From assembly GCF_023159225.1 (NCBI RefSeq), contig NC_063161.1, positions 125,588,958 to 125,652,957 on the forward strand: 64,000 bases of DNA. The letters are read 5' to 3'. The notes beneath the pieces were generated by a model, which saw only the letters and a program-made list of their open reading frames with translations, did not search any database and was not told the DNA's origin. Position 1 is the first letter of the stretch. The number at the start of each line of letters is the position of its first letter. This document shows, piece after piece, positions 47,100 to 60,310 of the stretch. This DNA is from Perognathus longimembris pacificus. Its lineage: Eukaryota; Chordata; Mammalia; Rodentia; Heteromyidae. Made by a program: the position numbers and the translations under genes.

Positions 47100-47330
47100 T
47101 ACTAGTGTTTGAACTGGAGCTTTTGCTCTGCTTCTACTTTTTGGATCGTGGCACTGTACCACTTAAGCCATACCTTCATTTATAGCTTTTTCCTGGGTAA
47201 TTGGAGATAAAGAGTTTGAGGTTTAGTCTTTCCCAATCTGGTTTTAAATTGAGATTCTGAGATGTCAGCCTCCTGAGTAGATAGAATCTTAGCCAATCTG
47301 TCTTGCATCTGCAGGTGTGAGGGGGTCCTG
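47100..47330 (-). mobile_element. B1-dID-like composite SINE, old
   Basis: Right unit 'ggcactgtaccacttaagccatacc', linker 'gggtaattggagataaagag' and B1-like unit with 'gagatgtcagcctcctgagtag'. Diverged. Confidence 0.8.
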
Positions 47331-47469
47331 AAACTAACCATTAAAATTAATACTGAGGCATGACATATCACTGTCATGTGTACATTTTAATGCTCATTTT
47401 CATATCAATCCTAAAACAATAATTATAGATAAATAGAAGATATAACATATTCTAGATCTTGATTTTTGA

Positions 47470-47669
47470 TTTTCTTTTTGGCCAGTCCTGGGGCTTGAAC
47501 TCAGGGACTGAGCACTGTCCTGGCTTCTTTTTGCACAAGGCTAGCACTCTGCCACTTGAGCCACATCTCCACTTCTGGTCATTTTTTATATATGTGGTGC
47601 TAGGGAATTGAACCCAGGGCTTCATGTATACGAGGCAAGCGCTCTTGCCACAAGGCCATATCCACAGCC
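47470..47669 (-). mobile_element. Dimeric SINE (ID + ID-like)
   Basis: Complete, reverse. Perfect TSD 'ctagatcttgatttttga' at 47452-47469, with the other copy at 47670-47687. Confidence 0.94.
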
Positions 47670-47854
47670 CTAGATCTTGATTTTTGAAAGAAAAAATTTT
47701 AAAAAACAAGAATAAGTTGAACAAAATTTCATATTTAATGAATGAAATGTTACAACTAATAAAAAATTATCAAACATGCAATTAGTCTAGATCAAGAACT
47801 AGTAACTTTCAGCTAACCTATGGCTAAATGATATATTACCAAATTTATTTGTTC

Positions 47855-48184
47855 ATTATTTTTTAAATTCTGAAATAATTACAGCTTTACAGACTCATAG
47901 AGAGTTACAAAGGTAGTACAGGAAAGTGCTATGACATTTTTGGAAATTTCCTTCCATGGTTTACGTCTTACATAATTATAGTACAATATGATGCCAGAAA
48001 ATTGAGAGTAGTACTGTATGCATATTTGCCAGATCACAACTACAATCAAGATACAGAACTCTTCTATTACTAATTCTCTCATGCTGTCCCTTCTCACTAA
48101 AACTCGCTCACTGCTAATTTGTTCCCCATAACTCTAATATTGTCATTTTTGGAATTAAATCACACAGTATATAACATTTTTGCT
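47855..48184 (-). mobile_element. Ancient L1M, part 1 (3' UTR)
   Basis: 'acagctttacagactcatagagagttacaaaggtagtacag', 'cttacataattatagtac' and 'caatcaagatacagaactcttc' follow the L1M 3' UTR. It continues at 48913 after an interruption. Confidence 0.75.
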
Positions 48185-48912
48185 GTTTTTATTAAAAAAC
48201 TTATATTTTTATTATCTTTAAGTAATTATACAAAGGAATTATCATTCAACATGTCAGTTTATGAGCACTGTGCATCTTAATCAATGTCACCCCTTGTATC
48301 ATTCTTCTTCCCCTCTCTCAATCCAACCCTTCCCCTCAATTTTCATGGGGAAAGCATTGCATATTATGACTTCATTTTCTCCTCCCTTTCTCTCTTCATT
48401 TGCCTTCCCCACTGTTATTCACTGCCGTTCCTCCTCTCCCAATAATTTTCTAGTGCAAGTTTCCTGATATTCATTCTGTTGGACTGTAAGTTAGTTTTTC
48501 TAAGAAGTTACACTTTTTGACTTCTCCCCTGAAAATACCATACTTTGGTTAACATATTCGTGCACACTTGCATATGACCCCACATGTGTTTACTTGTACA
48601 TTTATAAATTAGTCCTATGTTTCATATATAAGAGAGAACATATATGTTTGTCTCTGGGCCTGACATATTTCACTTGGCATCACTTTTTGGGGCCCATAAA
48701 TTTCTTTGCAAATGTTGTAATCTTATTTTCCTAATGTATGAATAAAATTACACACATACACACACCATGGTATACATATACATATATATTATGTGTATTG
48801 ATTGGTTGATTGATATTTTCTTGATCCATTCATCCACCGAAAGGCATCTGGGTTTCCATAACTTGGCTATGATAAATAGTGCTGTAGTGAACATGGTTAA
48901 TGTTTCTTTTGT
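48185..48912 (-). mobile_element. Intermediate-age L1 3' end nested in L1M
   Basis: Reverse L1 with its own tail ('tatttttattatctttaagtaattatac'), pyrimidine tract, 'gacatatttcacttggcatcac' and 'gatccattcatccaccgaaaggcatctggg', the ORF2 end. Diverged more than the copy at 49131. Confidence 0.75.
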
Positions 48913-49113
48913 CTTTCACTCATCATAATATCCTTGAGATGTGTTTACGATGTTTCATCAGTAGTTCCTATGTTGTAATGCCAAGCAGTATTTCTTGGTA
49001 TGTATATAACTCATTTTGTTCAGCTACTTGCTTGTTGAAAGATGTTATGACTGTTTATGGATTTTGTCTATCACAAATAATGCTGCTATGACTATTTGTT
49101 TATAAATTTCCAT
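48913..49113 (-). mobile_element. Ancient L1M, part 2
   Basis: Resumes with 'tttcactcatcataatatccttgag' and 'agatgttatgactgtttatgg', continuing the L1M order from part 1. Confidence 0.7.
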
Positions 49114-49131
49114 GGGAATGTAACAATTTTT

Positions 49132-49677
49132 TTTTACAGGTTTCATATTCTTTTTTTTCTTTTTTCCTCAAATTTTTATTATCAAACTGACGTACAGAGA
49201 GGTTACAGTATCATACGTTGGGCATTGGATACATTTCTTGTACTGTTTGTTGCCTTGTCCCTCATGCCCCCCTCCCTCCCCCCCTTTCCCTCCCCCCCCA
49301 GGTGTTCAGTTCACTTACACCAAACAGTTTTGCAAGTATTGCTTTTGTAGTTATTTCTCTTTTTTTACCCTGTGTCTCTCGAATTTGGTATTCCCTTTGA
49401 ATTTCCTACTTCCAATACCAGTAAACACGGTTTCCAATATACTCAGATAAGATTACAGAGATAGTGTAGGTACAAACATAGGAAGGTGATACAAAACATC
49501 ATCAATAATAGAAACTACACATACACATAGGACATTGAAAGTAGTTACAACTGTGATATATCACTTGTTTCCATAACATGGAGTTCATTTCACTTAGCAT
49601 CATCTTATGTGTTTCTAAGTGTATAGCTATTGGGCCTTGTGATGCTCTGCTATGGCTTGCCTAAACCTGTACTAATT
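49132..49677 (-). mobile_element. Young L1 3' end nested in L1M
   Basis: Reverse 3' UTR closely similar to the copies at 678 and 39950. TSD 'gggaatgtaacaattttt' at 49114-49131 and 49678-49695, perfect. The frames at 49096-49450 belong to this UTR and are not genes. Confidence 0.94.
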
Positions 49678-50045
49678 GGGAATGTAACAATTTTTATTTC
49701 TTGGGATAAATGCTTTAGAACTTTGATTGTTAATTGGACAGTAAGTATAGGTCTAGCATTTCAAGAAAACACTGAGTAGTGGTTTGATTTTATAATCCCT
49801 TAAAGTAGAAAACCCAGTTGTCTTAAACTTTACTAGCATTTGGTTTTGGGTTTTTTATTATTATTATTATTTAGTTAGTTATTCTGATAGGTCTGTATAT
49901 GAGGGAGCACTCTTGCCACTAGGCCATATTCCCAGCCCCATTATAGGTCTGTAGTAATAGCTAGTCATGTGACTTTTTGTTGGCTATTTGGTCTGAAAAA
50001 ATTTAATCTCAATCTGTTGTTGAATTTTTTTTAAAAAAATTTTTT
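49678..50045 (-). mobile_element. Ancient L1M, part 3
   Basis: 'tttcttgggataaatgcttt', 'actagcatttggttttggg' and 'gttattctgataggtctg' continue L1M ORF2-side order. A 5' ID fragment (about 49897-49938, minus) and a short TTA repeat (49857-49872) interrupt it. Confidence 0.65.
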
Positions 50046-50049
50046 ATGT

Positions 50050-50281
50050 GTGTGCTAGTACTGGGACTTGAGCTAATTTAGCACCTTAATTTCTCACATG
50101 GATTTTTCATTCAAGGCTGGAACTCTTGTACTTATGCCATGTCTCAAGTTTCAGCTTTTTGCTTGTTAATTGGAGATAAGAGTTCCATTGATGTGTCTGC
50201 TTGGGTTGGAGAATTGAGATCCTCAGATCTCAGTGTCCTGAGTAGCTGGGATTACAGGAATGAGCCACTGGCACCCAGTTT
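50050..50281 (-). mobile_element. B1-dID-like composite SINE
   Basis: B1-like unit 'gagtagctgggattacagg' with linker 'gttaattggagataagagttcc'. The right unit is rearranged near 50070-50110. Confidence 0.82.
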
Positions 50282-50880
50282 CTTTTCATCCTCCTAATTA
50301 GGTCTTTCACAAAGCAAAAGTTCATAGTTTTAAGTTAAATTTATTCACTTTTCTATCTTTTTGTGGTTATGCTTTTGGTGTTTTATTTAATAAGCTCTTC
50401 GTAGGCTCTAGGTCAAAAACATTTTTCCCCCAAAAGTTTTATAATCTTATAGTTAAATTTATGACCCATTTGAGTTAATTTCTATATGCATGAGGTATAT
50501 GGCTTAGATTGAGATTCATAATTTTTGCTTATAGATATCTCATTACTCCAGTAAAATTATTAAAAAAGGCTATTTCTTTTCTATCTGAATTGCTACTGTA
50601 TCTATGTCAAAAGGCAGTAGGCATATATTAGGTGAATCTGTCTCTGTTCTCTTTGCAATAGCTTCAATCCTTACTTTCTGTAAGTACCACATGATTTAAA
50701 TTACTGTAGCCTTAAATAATGCCTTAGGATTTGTGTTTTCTCTATAAAAATTGTTTTACATCTTTGATTCCTTTGCATATACATATAAATTTTAGAATAA
50801 CCTTATCTCTATCTGCAATGATTTTTTTTTTACTGATAATTTGTAGGAGTTCTGTTAAAACTGTATGAATCCATATATCT
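50282..50880 (-). mobile_element. Ancient L1, ORF2 region
   Basis: 'aaaagttttataatcttatagttaaatttatgacccatttgagttaatt' and 'taaattactgtagccttaaa' are recognisable reverse ORF2 sequence of mammalian L1. Probably the same old insertion as parts 1-3. Confidence 0.75.
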
Positions 50881-53524
50881 TGGTCTATCTATTTACATCA
50901 TGTCTGTTGTCTTCCCCCTTGCCTGCAGAAATTGCATAGTTTGACAAAGACTTCATGGTCCACAAAACCTACTCAATTTACTCTCTGGCCCATTATTGAG
51001 GAATTTGCTAAACTCTAGATCAGATACATAATTGTACTATATTTGTATTGTAAGGTGAAAATAGAGAAGAAAATATATTATAAAACATCATAGTGGTATA
51101 GCACTATATAAATTTTAAATATAGATTTTAATCATACTTGTATAACTTCATACAGTAAATTGACAGAATATAAAAATTACTTGTATTAGGACAATAGTAT
51201 TAGAATGATTTAATTATTGTTTACTTTTGCTTTTCTATGTCTCCCATCATAAGGGTTACAAAGAATCAAATAAGGTAAAGAAGGGTTCTTCTTCAAGTTT
51301 CTCAAAGTATCATTAATCTTATGAGACTTAATACTTTAGGTAAAAGGTAACTTTCAAGTTATAGAAGATCTGACAATCAATTATTTGTGTTAGAGCTAGC
51401 AAATCATGCTTTCAACCTTGAAATATGGGTGAATTCTTGAAAGTTTATAATTTAAGCATATTTCTTTGATGAGCATAGCCAGGAAAACTATGAGTTTTCA
51501 TTCTTGTCTATTCTTGATTGACTAATTCACACATAAGGTTTATTCACCAGTAACTTTGTGTATATGCCTAAACCCAGAAACTATGATGAAAAATTGCTTA
51601 CTGCGAAATGACCATTTCCAATTATGGATACAAAAAAATGAATAGTTGCATTTTTTGCCACTTTAACCTTCTGCTAACAATTACTGCAGAGTGACAGATT
51701 TTTTTCCCTTCCAGTTCTGATGGTGGATCAACATAAATATAGATGGCTCAAATGGCAAGCCACACAGTGACTGTCACCTGCTATTTGAGAAACTGAGTAC
51801 ATACCATAAAATACAGTGATTAGAGCTTGCTTTCTTCTATAAAGGGCTCTGATAGGCTCATTAAAGACCAAAGGGATGCTTGGAAGGGATTGCTATACCT
51901 GACAGGTTAATAACTCACATCACAAGTTCACAATGTATCTTAAGTAACACCATTCTATTTCTAAGGAGATTATTTCTTAAACCTTATTCTAAGTCCACTC
52001 TGTAAGTTCTCATTCACATGGTATGAATTAAAATAAATTAGCATAATTTTAATAACTCTAGGAGCTATCATTAATAGTTGCCTCATCATAACTACTCAAA
52101 AGAAAGTTCCTAAAGAAAAAAATGATATGAAATTCTAAAAGGCTCTGATCCTGTTCAAAAGCAGGCACACATTCTCTCAAATGAAAACATGTTTATTACA
52201 TAAAGACTGCAGATGCTCAGAACAGCTTGTCATCCCTGTGCTTTTAGGTGATGCCCACACACGCTGAGAAGAGCAGAGATATGGCAATTTTCTAATTAAA
52301 TGTGATCAATATTGACAACCAAATGGTATTCTGGCCCTGAAGTAAGATTTTTGGGCTACAATTATCCTATTTGTCTGTCTACATTGCTCACATTCACTGG
52401 CTAAACTGGCTGATAAAATCTTCACTTCTTTAATACCAGCCTGAAGGAGAGAGGTTTAGAGATCTGTGAAAGAGTAGAGAATGAGTTAAAAAAAAGTGTT
52501 CATTATTCATTCTTTTAAAAGAAACACAGGTTGACAGCTGTCCACTTCTGTGGTGCTCTGTGGGTAGAAATTACCACAATGATTAGGACATCCATCTTTC
52601 TCACAAAAGGATTAGAAAGTATGATGGAAAACAGACTGTGTAACCAAAAACGTATGACCTATGGAAGATTTGTCTTAAGAAATACAGACATGCAATACTG
52701 CAGGAATTCCTGGCATTAAGATACTAACGGCTTATGCTTTTGGGGGAAAGAGAAAGGGATATCTGGAATAAGGTATGTCATGTGCATAGACTTGGGGCTG
52801 GTATAGGTTAAGACAAAGCTATAAACAGCAGCACAACTTAATTAAAACATGTCATAATCTCAAAAAATGTAACCTTAAGAGAAGGAGGGAATTATTGTAA
52901 AGATTTAGTGTATTTTAGGAGACTCATAGGTATATATATGGCCAGGTCTCAGGATGGAATTAGGCACGGAGCTGAGAACTTATTAGAAACCCAATGAATT
53001 CTCCTTCTCCCTTGTTTCATTCTTCTCTGCTTTTCAATGCACATGGTAGCATATGGTTACCTATAATTCAGTCACTGAAGGGCAGCAAGGAGAATGAACT
53101 ACTGCCAGCAGAGTGAAATCACTAGGAAGAATTCACAGGAGAAGATGTAGAAGTTCTTGGATAAGAGCAGGTGACTGGCATGCTGGTCAAATCTGCTTAC
53201 TGAATGTCTGTGGTGCTTTATTAGAGAAGTAGAGAAGTCAGCACCAGAGGACAGGTTTGCAAGGGTAGCCAAAGAAAGATAATGGAGGACCTTGGGAAAT
53301 CATGGAAGAAAGTGGTAATAACAACAAGATCTGGATTATGATAACACTGAATATGATAAAGTAGAGTAATAGATTTCCTTTTGTATCCATTCAGCTCACT
53401 ACATTATACACAATTTTGTAAGTCATTTCAATTTCTTTGGGAAACAAGCAAGAAGAAACAATGATTATCATGCAGATGACTTAAGGTATTTATGTTTCTT
53501 TCCTGTACCATCCATTTTATGTCA
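50881..53524. other. Unassigned AT-rich DNA
   Basis: No SINE, recognised L1 or exon. The frame at 52531-52719 lacks a domain. Confidence 0.45.
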
Positions 53525-54005
53525 TTGAGCAGCCTGTTGATCCTTAGGCATTACTGTAGCATTATAGTGAGTTTTTAAATTAGGAAGTACGAGTCTTCCA
53601 AGTTCATCTCTTTTTCTTTTTTTACTTTAAGATTATTTTGTCTGTTCTATTTTAGGATCAGTATCAGCTTGTCAATCTCTACAAATAGCTAGCTGAAGTT
53701 GGATTGTGTTGAGTCTATATATTAATTTTTGGAGTCCTGACACTGTAACGATATCATTTACCAATCTATAACTGTAAGGCATCTTTTATTTAAACCTTTA
53801 ATTTTTCAACACAGTTTTACAATTTTTCATGGACAAATACTGCACTTTTTTGGTTAATTTTATCCCTTTTTATTCTTTTTGATGACATTGAGAATGGAAT
53901 TTTCTTAGTTTCATATTCAGATTGTTGGTTAAGGTCTATAACTACAAAGGATTTAATATGTTGCTCTTGTATCCTGAATTTTGCTGCACTTGTTTATTCT
54001 TATAA
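53525..54005 (-). mobile_element. Ancient L1, ORF2 region
   Basis: 'aggaagtacgagtcttccaagttcatc', 'ttgtcaatctctacaaatag', 'gatgacattgagaatggaatttt' and 'tatcctgaattttgctgcac' follow reverse L1 ORF2 order. Confidence 0.75.
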
Positions 54006-54072
54006 TCCTCCCTCCCCTCCCCCCATTAAAAATCAGCACTTTTTATTTGTTAAGGTTCATGCAACCAAGTCT

Positions 54073-54182
54073 GATGGGGCAGAGCTTGTGGTTTCAGTAC
54101 CTGAGAGGTTGAAGTGGAAGGATCACTTGAGCTAAGCATTCAAAACCAGGCTGGAACAATAGTGAGATCCCACCAAAAACAG
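54073..54182 (+). repeat. B1 SINE, old
   Basis: 'agcttgtggtttcagtacctgagaggttgaagtggaaggatcacttgag' and 'accaggctggaacaatagtgagatccc' match a 7SL-derived monomer. Confidence 0.75.
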
Positions 54183-54644
54183 CTCAAAACAATCACTTCA
54201 AAAACATTTATGTCACAAAGGATTTTTGAGTAAGGACAATTTTCTTCATTTTTAAAAATGAATGTAGATTAAAGGGTAAGAAAACTTAGTTTAGAATTTG
54301 TGATACTTGCTTGTCTTGTGATCACTATATGCTCATAGCATCCCATTCTGCATTTATATTTTCAAAATAAAAATATGACTTGACTAAGACAGACCTAGTT
54401 TTGTATGCTCTCGGATTCACTTGTCCCATGAAGACATCTCCAAAGTTTGTGGTCATTTTCCTCTGCCCCAGGTTGGGACTTTGAATCATTCTTAACTCCC
54501 CACGGAACTCATAAATATCAATTCCTTGAAGATGCTATTTAAGGTCTACATATTTGCCATTCCTAGACCACAACTCTAAACTGCTATGAGCAGAATTCTA
54601 AATCACTGTCTTTAGCATTGCTGAATTGCCAAGAATAATCCAAC

Positions 54645-54745
54645 TTTCTTATATTATAGATGAGAAAATCTAATTCCAGAATGAGGAAGTTATTGGCATA
54701 ATGTCACACAAACTAGGTAAATGCCAAGATGATATTCTTATACAG
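54645..54745 (+). repeat. MIR SINE fragment
   Basis: 'tatagatgagaaaatctaattccagaatgaggaagttattggcataatgtcacac' follows the MIR 3' core. Confidence 0.65.
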
Positions 54746-55159
54746 TAATTTTAATGGAAAAATTGTAGTTGCTGATACAATTCTTCTGTTGATCATTGAG
54801 CTGTGGTTTGAAATTGTTTTCCTAAATACATGCAAAATTGAACGTTCTGAAATAAGGCTTAATTTTTTACCTTCAGCCATTACTTGAATTATTACTTGAA
54901 TTTACATTTTGTGGTTAATAAAATCTGACTTTCAGTGAGCCACTATTGACATATTGGAATTTAGCAGTTAGCTGAATGCTTACAGTTATTTCTTCAATAT
55001 TATGAATTATGAATTTGGTACTTTAACATACTAAGAATAAATGATTAATTTCTTCTTTGATGTCATGTCAAAAAATTAACCTTTAGTGAACATTACCTGT
55101 TTTGCTCCCAAATCTAAGTACTGCACTTGGTATTCTGCAACTCAGGTGTTATTTTTCTT

Positions 55160-55386
55160 CTTCTTCTTCTTCTTCTTCTTTTTTTTTTTTTTTTGCCAGT
55201 CCTGGGGCTAGGACTCAGGGCCTGAGCACTGTCCCTGGCTTCTTTTTTGCCCAAGGCTAGCACTCTGCCACTTGAGCCACAGTGCCACTCTTGGCCGTTT
55301 TCTGTAAATGTGGTGCTGGGGAATTGAACCCAGGGCTTCATGTATATGAGGCAAGCACTCTTTGCCACTAGGCCATATCCCCAGTC
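55160..55386 (-). mobile_element. Dimeric SINE with (TTC)n tail
   Basis: Reverse dimer from 'gccagtcctggggc' to 'atatccccag'. Tail on its own strand is poly-A then (GAA)n, seen as TTC repeats at 55157-55180. TSD 'tatttttctt' at 55150-55159 and 55387-55396. Confidence 0.92.
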
Positions 55387-55396
55387 TATTTTTCTT

Positions 55397-58300
55397 GTCT
55401 GTACAGGAAAATGCCCGAGGGAAGAGGAACACAGTCAGAATCCTAAAACTTTACAGTTCATTCAAAGATCACGTGACTTGGTCCTTGGAGTCTAGGGAGA
55501 TGAACTCTTTAATTAAACAAGACAGAGAATGATGAAGCCTATTCTGAGTCAACTCTGTGGACATGGGCCAGATTAAGATGTAATTTTATCTTTGGTCACA
55601 GACATGTGTTTTAGTTTGCAGCTCTTCTGTAAGTACTACTCTTTGTACAGTGTTGCAATTATTAGTTGGTAGGTCCTTGGAGGTCCTTGAGGGCAGCCAT
55701 ATCTATCATCTTTTATCACAGTCGGGTCTTGATAAATATTCATTGGTCAATGGTAAAGCATAAGAGACTGCATCTTTTTTATTTTGATCTTTTGGAGGGA
55801 CCCACACCCCAGTGTACTTGAAAGCATACCAATACAAATTGGAAAATGTTGTTGAATTAATGAATGAGCAAAATGAACTCATATCTTGTGAAAGTCTACC
55901 CCCACATTCATTCTTGCATTATTCTGTTTTCCTTACTTGTGTGGATGCACTTAAGGTATTTCCCCTTTATTAAACCTATTAAACTTCAAAATATTATCCA
56001 TACTAGATGACACAATAGGGAAAGAACTTTTTTGATATTAATATTTATCAGTGTTGCTGATGCGATAGTGATTGATATAACTATATTTAAATGGTAGTTA
56101 TAATAGCTATTTGTGTTTGATATTTCTCAACAATAAGTACTGCTAAACTATGTATACCAACTAGCCATATATATGCTTTATACCTTTGTCCAAGTTATAA
56201 ACAGGTCATCATACTCAAAGAAGTTAAATTTTAAATTTAACTTTATAAGTAAGGCCAGATAAACTAAAGGTGGGAGTGCAGATAGAACAAAGCTAGAGAA
56301 AAAGTGGAGAATGCTCTGTTTTGGATCGCTTACCAGTTTTCATTGGGAAAATACTATCACATGGATATCAATCTACCTTCCTTCAACATGGAATTAGGAA
56401 ATGATCCATAAAACTGGTTCAGTACAGTTGGTATGAAACTAGGCTGAGTACGAATCTAATTTGTGTAATTCTTCGTGTTCCTTTCTTACTACAAATAAAA
56501 CTTGCATGTTTAAGAAGGACTGGCAGCACACATTACATTTTGAAACAAAGAGCTATCGTTTGGTATATAAGCTTTAGAATACAGAAATGTAAAACTACCC
56601 ATATCTAAATTCCGAAGGGTCTCCTCCAACCTTCATATCACCTGGTTTTGACCTTACAATTGCCATTTTTGACTCTAGTTAGTTTTCTATGAGATTTGCT
56701 TCCTTCCTTTGCCTGGCTATTTTCTTCCAATATAGTTTGCCTTCATGTTAGTCCCTGACCAGAGGTTTGTCTGGTGAGAAGTACACCTAATCATGATTTT
56801 AAAGTTCCATCAAAGTTTGTTTCCTGAGAATCATGTGATGACTGTGATAAATATTATCTCAGACTCTTCTAATTTTTATCAGCTTTTCTTAATGTAACAA
56901 TTTCCAAAGAGAGCATTAAAAAAACAACAATCAATAATCCTTTGAGCTATCCACTACAAGAAAATAAAAGGGTCATGGACAAACATAGGTGGGAAATGTA
57001 GCATACTACGAGTATAGCACTGGTGAACTGTTTGCAGTTATGCATTAATGAAGCTCAGAAGTCTTGGAGAAAGAAATATACTTACCTTTAGTTTGGGCTA
57101 ACATTTTCAGAATTTTTCAATTTCAAACACAGTCATCAGTGATCCTTATTTAAATCTAATGCAATAAAAGTTACTGAGCCAATAATTTACTGTAGCATCA
57201 CATTGAAGAATCTTTATTCCATGTTGGAATACTCTTGAGCTTCCCATAGCTCACTGACATTTCCTTACCCTTTTTTTTACAGTTGTTCAGCTAAGAGTTG
57301 GAAAAAGATTGCATTCCAAGACCAGTGATTGGTGCAGCTCTTCCAGGCTTCAGTGGTCAGCCTTGTCTACCTTTCAGGATGCTTCTTATTCATTTCTCTG
57401 TATGCTTTATCCAGCAGAGGGTGGGGGGGAATGATCTTTTTTAATTTCATGAAGCATTTTTACTGTGGAATTACTATCAGAATATACTTCTAGCTTTCCT
57501 GTACTCAGACATACTTGGATAAAATGGGTAGTGTGCTGAGAGTAGAGTAATAGAAGACCGTCTTAAACAAGCAGAGTAATTTAAACGTGAAAATGCCAAT
57601 AAAGAAAATAGAACAGCTCTCTTACTTCTGTTTGTGAAAAGTTCCTTTAAGGGAAAGAAGTGTGCAGGGCTTTGTACCAGAGTTTCAAATTTATAATGCA
57701 TGTATTTTTCTTAATGACACATGGCTTTAAATCTCAGCTCAGGTGCTTCTGTAGACCTTTTACTTCTGTTTCCTGCCCTGGAAACCCTCACCCACTGCCT
57801 TTACTTTTTCTTGTATGGCCTGTAGGCTTTTTTTCTTTTCTTTTTTTTTTCTGACAGTGCTATCTGGCAGTCAGCCTCAAATCCCATGACAATAGTCATG
57901 AATTTCTTTATTATACTGGCTGATAGCCTAGAAGAAACAAACTTGCCCAAAAGGAACAACTAAGTTACCAGTATTTTTCTTAGGAGTGCCCAATGGTATT
58001 ATATCATTGCTTTGCATTTGCCTATGATGAGATTTCATGTCCTTAGGGGATATTTGTTTTACAATCAATCCAATCTGTATCGTTGGGAATAGAAATACTT
58101 ATAGTGCCCATGGTTACTTTGAAGATAGTTACCTGTCTTGAGAGACAGTGATAGAAACATGGGAACCTCTTAATAGTGATTCCTTCCTCTCCCTCAATTG
58201 TTGTATCTACCTCAAAGAAATGTATCTGACATAAAAGTCCCTAAAGTCTTTCTCAATATCAGCCAGGCCCTTATGTGATTCTCAAGCAACTCAAGTCATT

Positions 58301-59627
58301 GCTCATTCACAACTATCCTTCTTTAGTCAGATTTTCTTCTTTCCTGTGTTTATCTGCTCTTGAAATAAAGTATCCTCTATACTCTCCCTTCTAAGCCTGA
58401 TCACTATTCCTCAGAGGAGTAAGTGATGTGGGGTGTTAATGTAGAAACCTTAATCTTTCTGCTTCTTTTGATTTCATAGGTTTAGGAATCACCAGTGCAA
58501 TGGAGGGAAGATGAGGGGTAGAGTTTTTAAGTAACTTTATCACAAACTATTCTATTTGGCATCCCTTAATCACTAAGCAGAGTACGCAGGTGTGTTGTAT
58601 AGGTATTAATCATTCCCATATGTTTCCTTGTCTGCCTTTTAGGCCCAGTCTAATGGTACAACTGGCCATTCCATGCACAATGCCGCTGCGAGCACAAAGG
58701 TGTGTCAGTTAAAATGACTTATATGTCCCTGGTATTTGCTCAAAGACCTTTCAATTTATTCTGTGCCCACCATTCCCTGCCCACCAACTAGATACTTTGA
58801 TCTCTGAATGTGATTTGGTAAATCACTGTTTCTTTGAGACATCAGGCTTTTTGACTCTCTTACACTCTTGTTTGGTTTAAGAAATGATTTTTTTAAATCT
58901 TAAATTCATTGCTAAGCATACTTCCTGATTTCCAAACTCCTTACAATTTAAAGTGAATGATGCTCATCTCAATCCTGATCAATGTTGAACCCAGCTTGCT
59001 AGGATCCTTCACCTGGATAGAAGGGAGCTTTAAAGTTTTATTTGGAACTCAAGGTTTTTTGGTCTTTTACTCAATACCAGCTCAGGGACAATCATTAAGG
59101 TATTCAAGGCAAGGGAATTTATTAGGTTATGCTATATTAGGTAGCACCCATGGCTTAGCTAGTGGGGGAAAATGAGTTATTTAGATTTCATTTGTAGCTA
59201 CTCTTGATGGAACCTCTACCTTTTCCACTCTATGTTATTATTGACTCTGTGTAGAAAAAGTTCAGGTAGGATCTTAACAAGCTACCATATATCCATTGGC
59301 AAATTCAGCTCTACAGTATGAAAGCTTTGGGTTTCTGGGAACCCTACAAAGAATTTTTATCTTCTGCTTATTGAAGTGCTGGGAGCTCAAAAATACAGAT
59401 TTCTTTCAATAGTGAAAGAAACCATGATGGTTTATTTTAACATATGTTCATCTTGGTCTGGTTGCTGGGTTTAAATGGAATTGTGGTGAGCTTCCTTGCT
59501 AGCAGCTGGTAATGTCACTCTTTTATTTTTACTCATTCTGTTAAGTTTATAGTGCCTGTGTTTTCAATATGAATTTAAATAATGGCTAATGAAATCTAGT
59601 GCTTCACCCCCTCTTGGCTCTTTCCCC
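55397..59627. other. Repeat-poor block
   Basis: Only a probable L2 3' tail near 55665-55755 ('cttgagggcagccatatct' then 'cttgataaatattcattgg') and a T run near 57840 are recognised. A CTCF-like 'ccagcagagggtgg' lies at 57411-57424. No exon identified. Confidence 0.45.
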
Positions 59628-59836
59628 CTTCCAGTTCTAGGGCTTGAACTCAAGATCTGGGCACTGTCCTTAAACATTTTTGCCCAACTAGCACTCTATC
59701 GACCACTTGAGCCACAATTCTACCTTTTTTGTTTTTGTTGTTGTTAACTGGAAATAAGAGTCCAGACTTGGCTTGGAACTGTAATCCTCAGATCTCAATC
59801 TCCTGAGTAGCTAGGATTACAGGCATGAGCCACCTG
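59628..59836 (-). mobile_element. B1-dID-like composite SINE
   Basis: Right unit 'cagttctagggcttgaactcaag', linker 'gttaactggaaataagagtcc' and B1-like unit ending 'ggcatgagccacc'. Confidence 0.86.
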
Positions 59837-59849
59837 CTCTATTCAGAAA

Positions 59850-60310
59850 TGTTTTACAGGTTCTCTTTCCACTTAAATATCATCTTCTTTGAAATATTTC
59901 CTCTTGCCTTTTGTCCATTTTCTAACTAGATTATTTGTTCTTTTACTTTTGGAGTTGTGAGAATTCTTTGTATATATTAGATCATAAAGTAGACTGAATG
60001 GCTATATGGCTTCCAAATATTTTTTCCAGTCATCTTGTCATCTTATTTTTCTCATAAAGACTTTCCTAGGACAAGCATTTTTTAATTTTGGGGAAGTTCA
60101 ATTTACTAATGTCAAGTCTAAAGCTCTTCATGTAGCCCAAAGCTTTTCTCACATTTTTATGTGTCATGATTTTATATTTATGGGTTAGGTTCTATAATCC
60201 CTTTGGAGTTGCTCATGTGTAAGTTGTAAGGTTTTTGTTTTGATGGACTCTTTCTGCCTGCGAATATACAAGTATTCCACTGATAGCAGCAGGAAAATAC
60301 GATCTGGTAT
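59850..60310 (-). mobile_element. Ancient L1, ORF2 region
   Basis: 'ggagttgtgagaattctttgtatatattagatc', 'ttttttaattttggggaagttcaatttac' and 'ttctataatccctttggagttgctcatg' are classic reverse L1 ORF2. Confidence 0.75.

Noticed and set aside
49096..49450. Overlapping 60-84 residue frames
   Set aside because: They lie in the 3' UTR of the young L1; similar frames recur at 820-1148 and 40222-40521 because the same UTR is present.
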